DNA of 12,139 bases. Source: an uncultured Prevotella sp. (lineage in GTDB: Bacteria; Bacteroidota; Bacteroidia; Bacteroidales; Bacteroidaceae). The first letter of the stretch is position 1, and every line of letters begins with the position of its first letter. The stretch covers positions 1 through 12,139 of the forward strand of contig CAMTJK010000085.1 of the NCBI GenBank assembly GCA_947072805.1. Direction: 5' to 3'. Below, in pieces: positions 1 to 8,784 of this stretch. The notes below the pieces were generated by a model, which saw only the letters and a program-made list of their open reading frames with translations, was not told the DNA's origin and searched no databases. The position numbers were made by a program, and so were the translations under genes.

Positions 1-28
1 ATTCTTGGTTCGGATGGAAAGTGAAGAA

Positions 29-69
29 AAGGGGCTGCGCCGTAAATTTCTATTACGACACAGCCCCTT
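29..69 (-). terminator. Rho-independent terminator closing the pectin operon
   Basis: A perfect 9-bp inverted repeat, AAGGGGCTG at 29-37 and CAGCCCCTT at 61-69, encloses a second inner helix, CGTAA at 41-45 with TTACG at 53-57, around a 7-nt loop. Read on the minus strand the stem is followed directly by a T-rich run (TTTTCTT, plus-strand 24-30, partly overlapping the stem base). The plus-strand reading has no T-run, so it acts for leftward transcription. It lies about 70 bases past the stop of the pectinesterase gene, where an operon end is expected. Confidence 0.88.
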
Positions 70-136
70 AAGCGTGTATTTCTGTTGATTCAGTGGGTGA
101 GACTTATATTGTCTCTTGCCACTTTATGTATCAGCA

Positions 137-3100
137 TTACTTGTTCATCTTGGTTACGGTTTTGCTGCCGTCTTCTAGCGTCTGCACTTTGATAACGGTT
201 CCTTTGTAAGACTTGCCAACCTTAACGCCCTGCAGGTTGTAGAAATCAACGTTCTTGACTTCTGCAGCCGACTTCACTTCGGTTATGTTGGTAGTTACCT
301 CTGCAACGGTAGCTTCACCCAGACCACCCATCTCGTTGGCAGCGCGTATCGACCATGTTGCAGAAGCGTCATCTACGTCGTAAGAGGTGTCTGTTGTAGC
401 TGCCACAAACTTGCCGTTCTTGAACACTGCCCAGCAGAGTACGTAGTTGTTGTCGCTCCATGAGAGTTTCTTAGTGTCCGTGTAGAGAACAACGCCTGCA
501 GGAGCGGAAGCCTGTTCGGTGAGTGCTGTCGGATCCCAGTCGTCATCCTGACCCATTACGTTGGCAAGACTCATTGACTGTACGTCTTCGAGAGTAAGTA
601 TCGGGTCGTTGGAGTGCTTGACACCTTCGCCGTCAGTCCACGATGTGCGACGTCCAGAGAGGTCGATGGTTGTTCCGCTGGTAAGGTAAGAGTTGTATTC
701 GGCGAAACGTTTCGGCCATCCGCCGCTCATGTCTGCCCATCCGTTGCCAATGGCATTAGCGTCCATCTTGGTGTTGATGAAGCATGCGGTAGGTGTGCCA
801 GAACCCCATGGACGACCGAGATAGAATGTCACATCGCTTGTCTCTTTCTTTATGTAGCAACCAGAGAATACATATCCGTAGTTCTTAGGCTGTGAGGGAA
901 CGGCAAGATATCCGCCGCCACCGCATTGCTGCAGTGTCACATCGTTGTAGAATACGTCACCCTTGCCGCAGAGATAGTCGGTGCGTCCGCGGAGTACACC
1001 TCCTTCGAAGTAGAATTTGCCGTTCTGGTTGTTGGATACGTAGGTGTCCTGATATCCCCATAGGCATGCGTCCTTGAAGATTGTGCGGTTCGACTTGTCC
1101 TGCAGAACAATGTCGCGTCCGTGAGCATCGCCCATAGAAGACTTCATGGTGAGGTTCTGGAAATAGGTGTCGTGAGCTTCCTTCTGGATGATGAGTACGT
1201 CACCATTGCCGATACCCTCGAGCGGACATTGCATTCCGTACTTGGTATTCCATGTAGCATCAGGAGTAATGTTTGTTATGACAACGCCATTCATGGACTC
1301 TCCGATGAATGATACATACGGTGAGCTGAGGTAAGAGCGTGGGTCGGGATAGGTATTGCCATCGCCGCCGGTAGTGGTTCCGTTAGTGTCGAAGATATAG
1401 TTGCCGTTGGTTATGAAGATGCGGAAACGCTCTGTTGCGTTTGAGCCGCGCTTGTTGGCTGCAGCAAGAGCTTCGGTTATCGTTCCGTCGGTAGGTACGA
1501 TGAAGTCATAGAGAGCCTTTGTTACGGCAGGCTTAACCTTTGTCTGGAAGTTGATGACGATGTCTGATGTTATTACATTGTCTGTGAGGTCGGATACAGA
1601 ACCGGCGTAGAGAGTGAAGGTATAGTCGGTAGAGTAGTCGAGACCCTTGTATTCGCACATTACGGTCTTGCCGCTTACTGTGGGCACGAGCTCGGTATCG
1701 CCGATGGCAGCCCTTGCAGATGAGGTAAGCTTAATCTTCTCGTTGAAGTTGAGAACAACCTTTCCGTTGGCAGATGCGCCGGTAGCGCCTTCAGCAGGAA
1801 CAGAGCTTACTAGAGCGGGAGCAGTGCCGTCGTCGATAAGCTTGGCCGTACCTATGATGTAGCTGCCGCCGAGAGCGATACCATCGTTAGCAGACGCTGC
1901 ACCGTCAATGCTAGATGTCTTGTCGCTTATCCAGCGGATGTACACCTTCTCCTTGTTGTTTACATCTGCAGGCATGTTGAATGTGGCATCGGTCCACTTC
2001 TTTGCACCACTGAGGTTTATCTTGCCTACGGTAGTCCAGTTGATTCCGTCGAGAGAATACTCTACAAGCTGTGTGGTATATGCATTATAGTTGTATGCCA
2101 TCGATGTGATGATCTTCAGGTTTGTGAATGCAGCTGCATTAACACAAGTCTGCCAGTAGTAGTGACCAATATCACCATTGGCTGAACCGGTGCGCCAGTT
2201 CACTGCAGCCGGGCGACCTTCGTAACCACCGGCAGCGTATTGGCTCTTGTCCAACCATCCGCTTTCGTTGCCCTCATCGTCACGCAGAACGAGGTTTACT
2301 GCATCGTTGTCGGTAGCGGCAAAGTCAGCAGGACGTCCTGAACCGCCGGCTTTGATGAAGTCCCATCCTACAATATAATCTACAGCAGTGTAGTTTGCCA
2401 CGAAGCTCTTGTTCTCGTTCATGGTTACAGGCATCTCGGCTGCTGTCTCGCCGTTGCTCCAGTTTGTGAACTTGATGATGGGGTTTGAAGATGCTGAAAT
2501 GGTAACCTTCGTTCCATCTTCATACATGTTCTTTCCTTCTACAACGGTAGGTGCAGGTGTAAGAGAAATCATGTAATCGTTGGCTCCGCCTTCAACGGTA
2601 ATGTCGAGACTATAGGTGTTTACAGCCTTGAAGTTGGCTGTAAGGGTCTCGTTGGCTGTAACGGTATACTTGAATTTTGGTTCTTTAGATACTTCTTCGC
2701 CGGCAGCGTTCGTCCAGTTCACGAAGTCGTATCCGAAGTTTTCTGTTGCGGTGAGGGTTACCTCGTCGTTCTCCGTGTACTCATCGACTGCGGGATACGC
2801 CGAAACGCTTCCGCCATCTTCCGGATTGGATGCCAGGGCAAGTGTGTATTTGTTTACCTGTTCAGCCGTTCCGTCAAGAGTTCCTTCAATAGTGAGTTGT
2901 CCGAATACGGCGGTCTTTGTGTTACCAACACCGACTGTGAGTGAGATACTGAAGGTCTCGGTGGTTTTCAGCTGTGCTTTCTGATCATCAGTGAGGTTTA
3001 TTACAATCTGATTAGTGTAGTTTGAGCTGCCACCGAACTTGTCATCAGCCTGCGACTTGTTGGTACGAGGTGCAGTATAGTTACCCAGTTTGATGGTCTT

Positions 3101-4672
3101 GCCGTTTGCGATTGCATTTACGGTAACACCGTTTTCAGCATCGGTGGCTACACGTCCGATGTAGCATGTGAATTTGCTCGGAGTGAATGTAAGACCTTTT
3201 ACCGGTTTTACGTTGGCAGTGAATGTGTCATTGGCTCCATTCTTGGGCTGGAACTGTGTCATGACAACGGCAATGCCGTTTTCGTCTTTAGCCTGACCTG
3301 TTGCAGTTTTGGGATTGCCGCTTTCGTCTAACGGTATGATTACGTTTTCACCAAGGTCGAGGGCTGTTATTGAAAGACCATCTTTCGGAGTGGCTGTTGT
3401 CACATTGGTAGTCCCGTCGCTAAGTCCCCACATTATAGTGGCTGGCTCATTTGTAAAGGTTATTCCGCCTCCGCCCTGTGCTATAACCGGCAGAACAGTC
3501 TGGATATATCTGTAGTAATCACCGTCACCGATTACGATATCTATATTATCGGCAGTGTTGGCGATGGTGTAGGAGATTGTCGTTCCGCTGGTTGTATAGT
3601 CGGTCTGGCCGTCAATAGTGGTTGTGGTCGGAGCATTGTATGCCTCCATGCTAACCACGGCACCCTTGCATGATGGGATGGTAAACTTTGTTCCGCCATT
3701 CATCTGTGCCCAGTCGTTCCAGTTGGCGTTGGCTATCTTTCCTCCGTTGTTGGTATCAAAATCAATCTTCACGTCGATAGTCTTGCCTCCTATGGTTGCT
3801 TGTGTAACCCAGATGCCTGTGGCATTCTGGAAGCTTACTACAGGCGCACCGTTCTGACGCTGGAAATCCCATTTCAGGGTAACGCTTTCTGTGCGGTCTG
3901 CCAGTGAAACGGTGTTGTCTGTGAAGACGGCTGTCAGGGTGATGTCGCTTTCACCGACGTTGAATGTTTCGCCCTGCTTATAGGTTTTGGTTCCGTCGCT
4001 CCATCCGGTAAGTGTCTTTCCTTCTGCGTAGAGAGTGAAGTTGCCGGGGATGGTGTATACCGAACCTACTTCAACCTTGCCTCCGGCAGGCAGAATGCCT
4101 TCAGCCGTTGCTTCGCCCAGCGAGTAGGTTATATTGACGTCGCTGGGAACGTCGGCTGTATTGACAGCCTCTACTGCGATGTACGGAGTGTAGCTTCCGC
4201 CACTGATGGTGAGTGTGGTTGCTTCTGTGCCTTTATAGAGAGCCGAAGCAATGTTGTTCACCTTGTCGTTGTGGTAGCATTTACCGTTGTTTGTGTTGAA
4301 TGTGGCAACAGTGTTGCCGCCTTCGTCCTTAACTGTAACGTCGCCGCCCCAGTTGCAAGTGCCCATAGACACCTTGACGGGACCTTCGACAGCTACTTTG
4401 GCGGAGAAGTTGCCCCATCCGTGTTCGTTGGAATGGTACACGCCGCTCAGCACGATGTTTGCACTTGCGTCGTCGGCAGCCACTCGCGTAGCGGTACCGT
4501 CATCAGCAATGGCAACTCCAAATGTCACTGACTTCTTATTATTGGTTATCTCATCTGCTGTGAGAAGATTCCCATTCGTCAGGTCGATTTTAATGTCCTT
4601 GAACGCTGCGCTTGCCGGCATGAAGCCTGCAATGCAGAGCATAACAAGAAGCAATCTGAGGAACTTTGTCAT
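137..4672 (-). CDS. Multi-domain secreted pectinesterase (CE8) with InlB-like and carbohydrate-binding-like modules
   Basis: Predicted to hydrolyse methyl esters of homogalacturonan outside the cytoplasm, opening pectin to the lyase encoded just upstream. Order of modules in 1511 residues: signal peptide 1 to about 22 (basic start, LLLVMLCIAGF core, ASA end); beta-sandwich-like region about 25-180; InlB-like repeat 182-254; second beta-sandwich-like region about 262-400; a third, unassigned region 405-600; two InlB-like repeats 609-686 and 687-765 (both with NW then ANF/ANY ends); jelly-roll-like region 766-947; Big_5-type Ig-like domain 948-1045; CE8 right-handed beta-helix about 1052-1380; FN3-like region about 1388-1460; C-terminal tag 1463-1511. 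CE8 residues visible are Q1208-D1209, D1232 and R1287/W1289 (LGRPWG). The position of the usual first oxyanion Gln is R1186. Catalytic domains of this family are normally about 300-350 residues, so more than 1000 residues are accessory. The start is the only ATG with a signal peptide; no clear Shine-Dalgarno precedes it. The gene is last in the operon. Confidence 0.93.
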   Translation of the reverse strand: MTKFLRLLLVMLCIAGFMPASAAFKDIKIDLTNGNLLTADEITNNKKSVTFGVAIADDGTATRVAADDASANIVLSGVYHSNEHGWGNFSAKVAVEGPVKVSMGTCNWGGDVTVKDEGGNTVATFNTNNGKCYHNDKVNNIASALYKGTEATTLTISGGSYTPYIAVEAVNTADVPSDVNITYSLGEATAEGILPAGGKVEVGSVYTIPGNFTLYAEGKTLTGWSDGTKTYKQGETFNVGESDITLTAVFTDNTVSLADRTESVTLKWDFQRQNGAPVVSFQNATGIWVTQATIGGKTIDVKIDFDTNNGGKIANANWNDWAQMNGGTKFTIPSCKGAVVSMEAYNAPTTTTIDGQTDYTTSGTTISYTIANTADNIDIVIGDGDYYRYIQTVLPVIAQGGGGITFTNEPATIMWGLSDGTTNVTTATPKDGLSITALDLGENVIIPLDESGNPKTATGQAKDENGIAVVMTQFQPKNGANDTFTANVKPVKGLTFTPSKFTCYIGRVATDAENGVTVNAIANGKTIKLGNYTAPRTNKSQADDKFGGSSNYTNQIVINLTDDQKAQLKTTETFSISLTVGVGNTKTAVFGQLTIEGTLDGTAEQVNKYTLALASNPEDGGSVSAYPAVDEYTENDEVTLTATENFGYDFVNWTNAAGEEVSKEPKFKYTVTANETLTANFKAVNTYSLDITVEGGANDYMISLTPAPTVVEGKNMYEDGTKVTISASSNPIIKFTNWSNGETAAEMPVTMNENKSFVANYTAVDYIVGWDFIKAGGSGRPADFAATDNDAVNLVLRDDEGNESGWLDKSQYAAGGYEGRPAAVNWRTGSANGDIGHYYWQTCVNAAAFTNLKIITSMAYNYNAYTTQLVEYSLDGINWTTVGKINLSGAKKWTDATFNMPADVNNKEKVYIRWISDKTSSIDGAASANDGIALGGSYIIGTAKLIDDGTAPALVSSVPAEGATGASANGKVVLNFNEKIKLTSSARAAIGDTELVPTVSGKTVMCEYKGLDYSTDYTFTLYAGSVSDLTDNVITSDIVINFQTKVKPAVTKALYDFIVPTDGTITEALAAANKRGSNATERFRIFITNGNYIFDTNGTTTGGDGNTYPDPRSYLSSPYVSFIGESMNGVVITNITPDATWNTKYGMQCPLEGIGNGDVLIIQKEAHDTYFQNLTMKSSMGDAHGRDIVLQDKSNRTIFKDACLWGYQDTYVSNNQNGKFYFEGGVLRGRTDYLCGKGDVFYNDVTLQQCGGGGYLAVPSQPKNYGYVFSGCYIKKETSDVTFYLGRPWGSGTPTACFINTKMDANAIGNGWADMSGGWPKRFAEYNSYLTSGTTIDLSGRRTSWTDGEGVKHSNDPILTLEDVQSMSLANVMGQDDDWDPTALTEQASAPAGVVLYTDTKKLSWSDNNYVLCWAVFKNGKFVAATTDTSYDVDDASATWSIRAANEMGGLGEATVAEVTTNITEVKSAAEVKNVDFYNLQGVKVGKSYKGTVIKVQTLEDGSKTVTKMNK
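140..286 (-). other. C-terminal sorting-like tag of the pectinesterase
   Basis: Residues 1463-1511 contain FYNLQGVKV, then a glycine, an alternating hydrophobic strand, DGSKTV and a basic end. This follows the pattern of Bacteroidetes type IX C-terminal sorting domains and related short tails (YN..G..V, then G.Y/I.., then DGk..t.K). The lyase encoded next door ends in a similar segment. Assignment to type IX secretion is inference: the match is by eye and no secretion-machinery gene is in the window. Confidence 0.5.
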
Positions 4673-4707
4673 AAATTTAGGTTTAGTTGTTAATAAATAT
4701 TTGTTGA

Positions 4708-6501
4708 TTATCTGATAACTTGTTTGTTTACTGACTTTCTGCCATCGGCAAAGATGTCGATACGGATGTAGATGCCGTGCGAAGGATTGTCTACTTTCAC
4801 GCCCTGCATGTTATAATAATGTGTGGCGGTTACTTCGGAGGGACGTACAGCTTGTGAGATGGCGTTGGGTATGCCCTCTATGGCTTCCACTACGGTTCCG
4901 TCTGCTTTGACATAGCGCGGATAATACTCCTCCACGCCGCTTTCGGCATTGGCATTTCCGTTGATCATAATGTCCTGTACAAGACTGTTGCAGTACACTT
5001 CTATGTTGGTATACCAGCCTTTTGGATCGAGTGTATATTTTGTGGCGTCTATTGCACTCTTCGGATTCATTCCGTTGGCAATCTCCCAATCATCGGGAAT
5101 ACCGTCGTTGTCGCTGTCAAAGCCTAAGGGGCGTGAGCCTGTGCCGAAGTTCTGCTCTGTATATCCGTTTACGTCAGCCACAATATCGATGAGACCGGGC
5201 TTGCCTGTTACAGAACCGGTGTACATGGCAATGCCGTTGCGTGCCTCTTCCATGTATCTCATGTCCACATCATCGCGGTCAAGCGATGCGCCGCAGTATT
5301 CCATAACCTTCTCGAAGGCTGTGGCGGCAGAGTGTGTGGTAACCTCTCCGGTGGGTGCTGGTTCGTCAAGGCGTATGCGAACACATTTATCGCCGTTGCC
5401 GTTTGTTACGTGGGGCACTTCATCGGTGTACAGATTGTTTACATCTTTCGAGTAAACCTCACCATCAATATTGTACACTCCGCTGTCGTAAGCCACTCCT
5501 TTCCAGTCCTGATTTTCTGTAATCTCGCCGGAAGTACTTTCTGTTGTGTTGCCGGATATGTAGTATCGGCTTGTCATGCCGTAGTGCTCGGGATGTTTCT
5601 TGTCCGAGTTGCCGCTTGAAGACACCGTAACGGTAGTCACCCTGTCTTGTGATCCACTGCCGCGCGGTCCTGCCTTATAGTAGTTATTGACCATATTGAT
5701 CTGACCGCCGCCGGGACCTCCGTAGCATGCACCCTGACAGTTGTACATTACGCAGTTGCGGAAGTCCACATTCTCTGCGAGCACGGTGGTACCCCACTTG
5801 TATTTATCGTACAGCTGGTTGTTTGTATAGCCGGTCCAGCCATATCGCGCACCGTTGAAGCGTGGTCCGCGGTTTGTTACATGTGCAATGAGGTTGTGAT
5901 GGAAGCTTGCGAGCTTGCCGCCCCATATTCCGCCGTAGCCGTGAGCGCCTTTGTTGTGACCGGCGTTGGTAAGACTCTCGGCGATGGTACTCCACTGCAT
6001 TGTAAAGTTGTTGTTGTCATAGAACGAAGCCACTTCATCGATGCACCAGCTGAACGAGCAGTGGTCTATCATGATGCCTGTACGCTGACGGTCCCATATG
6101 GCATCGGCACCATCGTTTACGTCTTTTTCCTGACCGCGGCGTACACGGATGAAGCGCATTATCACGTTATCCGATACGCGGAGAGTGCGATAGCGCAGCG
6201 TAATGCCGGGTGCAGGAGCCGTCTGTCCCTCAATGGTGGTGTTTGCTCCGATGGTAAGGTCAGATGCCAGAGGTATGACTCCTGCCACATCAAACACCAC
6301 AATCTTCTTGGAACTGCCGTTTACAGCAGCACGAAAAGAACCGGTTCCACTGTCGTTAAGGTTGGTAACGTGAACAATCTTGCCGCCGCGACCGCCGCTA
6401 ACGTAGCGTCCGTGTCCTTCGGCGCCGGGAAATGCCGGAGTCTGTGCTGTTGCCGAAAGAGTAATCGCCGACATGGCGAGAATCATTAATGATTTTTTCA
6501 T
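4708..6501 (-). CDS. Secreted pectate lyase, polysaccharide lyase family 1 type
   Basis: Predicted calcium-dependent lyase cutting polygalacturonate by beta-elimination, leaving 4,5-unsaturated uronyl ends. The 597-residue product has a signal peptide with likely cleavage after ATA (residue 19), then the hallmark start AFPGAEGHGRYVSGGRGG and NDSGTGSFRAAV. The parallel beta-helix spans about 23-440, with TIEGQTAPAPGI (89-100), DHCSFSWCIDEV (146-157; acidic residues suited to calcium binding), HHNL (201-204) and NRGPRF (210-215; R211/R214 are candidates for the catalytic Arg). A thrombospondin-type-3-like calcium motif, DSDNDGIPDDWE, sits at 462-473 and is common in this group. The tail, about 553-597, resembles that of the pectinesterase. 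It starts 138 bp after the GH28-GH105 gene and stops 35 bp before the pectinesterase start, consistent with one transcript. Its unsaturated products are the expected substrate of the GH105 module upstream. No Shine-Dalgarno is evident. The family is certain; the exact substrate (pectate versus pectin) is inferred. Confidence 0.94.
   Translation of the reverse strand: MKKSLMILAMSAITLSATAQTPAFPGAEGHGRYVSGGRGGKIVHVTNLNDSGTGSFRAAVNGSSKKIVVFDVAGVIPLASDLTIGANTTIEGQTAPAPGITLRYRTLRVSDNVIMRFIRVRRGQEKDVNDGADAIWDRQRTGIMIDHCSFSWCIDEVASFYDNNNFTMQWSTIAESLTNAGHNKGAHGYGGIWGGKLASFHHNLIAHVTNRGPRFNGARYGWTGYTNNQLYDKYKWGTTVLAENVDFRNCVMYNCQGACYGGPGGGQINMVNNYYKAGPRGSGSQDRVTTVTVSSSGNSDKKHPEHYGMTSRYYISGNTTESTSGEITENQDWKGVAYDSGVYNIDGEVYSKDVNNLYTDEVPHVTNGNGDKCVRIRLDEPAPTGEVTTHSAATAFEKVMEYCGASLDRDDVDMRYMEEARNGIAMYTGSVTGKPGLIDIVADVNGYTEQNFGTGSRPLGFDSDNDGIPDDWEIANGMNPKSAIDATKYTLDPKGWYTNIEVYCNSLVQDIMINGNANAESGVEEYYPRYVKADGTVVEAIEGIPNAISQAVRPSEVTATHYYNMQGVKVDNPSHGIYIRIDIFADGRKSVNKQVIR
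4711..4845 (-). other. C-terminal sorting-like tag of the pectate lyase
   Basis: Residues 553-597 read YYNMQGVKV, then a Gly-Ile-Tyr-Ile strand, DGRKSV and a basic end. The pattern matches the tail of the pectinesterase (shared YN-x-QGVKV, G, DG-x-K, V-x-K), and looks like the type IX sorting-domain class. Function as a sorting signal is inferred. Confidence 0.5.
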
Positions 6502-6600
6502 AATTAGTTGATAGAATACTTGTTCGTAGTTATCTTTTTTATGTTTTGGTTCTTATGAGACGATGATTTTGTGGGAGCGTCAGTCAAATGCTTGTACCTA

Positions 6601-6623
6601 TATATAATAATGTATATTATATA
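6601..6623. repeat. A/T-only hairpin in the gap between the GH28-GH105 and lyase genes
   Basis: Perfect 9-bp inverted repeat (TATATAATA at 6601-6609, TATTATATA at 6615-6623) with a 5-nt loop. It begins about 17 bases past the stop of the fusion gene. There is no G/C in the stem and no T-run after it on the minus strand, so it is not a convincing terminator. A role in mRNA processing or stability is possible. The rest of the 138-bp gap shows no TAnnTTTG box on the minus strand. Confidence 0.4.
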
Positions 6624-6639
6624 ATAAGGTATATCTCTG

Positions 6640-8784
6640 TCACTGCATGCGCTGCAATCCTTCCCAACGCACGTTCCATGTACCGTCTTTCGGGAATCCC
6701 GGATTGTTCACTTCGTCACAGCCGTCCCATCCTGCACACATCATGGCCACGGCGTCAAGCAGAGAGCCGTTGCCCGGCAGGTAGAGGCGCAGACGTTTCG
6801 GTTCCTGGTAGTTGTGACCGCTCTTCAGGTACGTATTCTTTCCTTTGTCTATGAGCAGGGCGTCGAGGGCTGTCGATGTCTCACCAAGACGTGCCGCACA
6901 CATTGCTATCATACCGTAGTCCCATCCCCAGGTGGTGTCCCAGTTCCAGTTTTGCATAACCCATTTGAGTGTGCTCTTCATTATTTCTTTGTCATATTGA
7001 CCTGTTGCTGGCAGAAGTCCGCATGCTCCGAGCACTGCCGGATGATCGCTGCGTGACTTCAGCGCGAAATCTTCTTCCGAAATGCTGCTCTTGCCGCTCT
7101 GTTCGGCGCTGACAAAAGGATCGAAACCGGCAGCCTTCGCCTTTGCGTCGAAAGCCTGCGACGGTTCGCCTGCTGTGTAGATACCGTCTTTCATGGCGAG
7201 GGGAGCCATGCGGCTGATTATCTCGTCCCACTCCTTGTTGCGCTCAATGCCGCGGCGTTCGCGCCATTTCTGTGCTACGGAGAGACCGTAATGCCAGTAA
7301 ACCTGTTCAAAGGGATGGTTGAAGGAGAAGTCTTTCGACATAGATTCCTGCATGGATGTCTGTCCGAAGAGCTTTATTCCGCCTTTCTTCGGTGCGCAGC
7401 ATCTTGCAAAGTCAGCCATGAAAGCAGCTGTTTCCTCCACTCCTTCAGCATATTTGGCGAGAGTCTCCGCTGTCGGTGCCGTGCGGTAAATCTCTTCTGC
7501 CATGTATATGTAGTGCGGCTGCTGCCATGTGAGGAACGAACCTACGTTTGAGGGAGCTTCGCCTGCTTGCGGGTCGGTCATTTTCATCCATCTCGCGCCT
7601 TTAAATCCTTGTCGCTCTGCAATCTTTTTTGCAACGGGGAAAGCTGTCTTGTTGTACCACTCGAGCATTCCTTCCATCACTTTCGGGCGGTTCCAGAGCG
7701 CAAAATCCACGGCATGCCACCATGTCATCTCAAGGTGTGGGCGACCGAACCATGAGTTATATGTCAGTCCTGTCTCCTGGGGAGGCATGTTGTTGGCGCA
7801 GTTTATGGCGGTGATATATTGTGAAAGGACGGTGCGGCGTTCCAGTTCGGGAGCCCGTTTGTCTGTACATTCCGAGAAATCCACTATTGCTCCGCTGTTC
7901 CAGAACTTCGGCCATTCCTTCATTGATGCCTTCAGAGCCTGGTCATATTCGAATCTTGCCGTCTTCTTGCCATCTTTTTGCTCTGTATATTCGGCCGAGA
8001 AAGAAAGCAGGTCGTCTGTTGTTGCGAGTGCGAAACAGTGGGGAGCCGTTTCCGTCAGGGTGGCGTTACCTTCCCATTCCAGTTTCACGTAATATGTGGT
8101 GGCGTCAATCGTTCGTTCGATAACAGCCGAATTGTTTTCTGATTTGATGATTGCCGACTTATGAAGTTGCGGCTTTGTCCAGTCGTTGGCATCGTCGGCG
8201 TGTTTGCCGGTGGGATAAGAGAATTTCAATGTCACGACTGCCTGCTGCTTTGAGAGCAGGTTTGTCTTCACTCTTGCGTAGAGAGCATCGCGGCTTGCCA
8301 TACATCCCGTGGTCACTTCCACTGGAGTGCCGTCAGCCGTAAAACGCGATTCTATTATGCCTTTCCACAATTGCAGCTCCTGACGTATGTTGGTCAGTTC
8401 CTTGAGAGCAATTTCTTTTCCTGTCTTGTCGGTAAGTTTCAGTCCTATTGTACCGAGATTTAGGCGGTGCGGATTGGCTCTGAAATATCCGGTTGCCTCT
8501 TTGTTGCGACCGTCTTGTTTGTATTCCACGGCAAACACTTCATCGTGTCCGTGTCCCAGATTCATGCTTTTTTCTGTTTCCGATGGTTTAAGGTTGTCGG
8601 TGTTTTTGAAAGAATGCCATCCCCAGTCAGACATTGCGTTGAGAGGCACACCTGCCTCGTAGTCAAAAGGGTAGCTTTGGAGTCCCGTTATATCTACCGT
8701 TGTGGCAAAATGACCGTTGCCTACAGACAGTGAAGCCAGCGGGTCGGCTTCGGTTACTATGGGGTTATTACGTGTAACCACGGC
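6640..8784 (-). other. GH65-like six-hairpin module of unknown activity (third module of the fusion)
   Basis: Residues 872-1585 of the fusion, about 715 residues, the size of a complete stand-alone enzyme. An N-terminal beta-sandwich-like part (VTRNNPIVTEADPLASL, SVGNGHFATTVDITGLQ, a WGWHS motif at 925-929) precedes a helical part rich in Trp and acidic residues, including HLEMTWWHA at 1221-1229, WNWDTTWGWDYG at 1484-1495 and the LYLPGNGSLLDA end. Catalytic acids cannot be named with confidence; E1223 and the Asp residues near 1487-1493 are candidates only. By analogy with its partners it may act on an oligosaccharide from pectin. Confidence 0.7.

Noticed and set aside
5881..6489. Plus-strand open frame of 202 residues opposite the pectate lyase
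   Set aside because: Antisense shadow of the PL1 gene, low-complexity Val/Ala/Cys-rich translation, no family resemblance.
6502..6639. Internal promoter before the pectate lyase
   Set aside because: No TAnnTTTG box is present on the minus strand. The closest candidate (AGCATTTG) lacks the TA pair.
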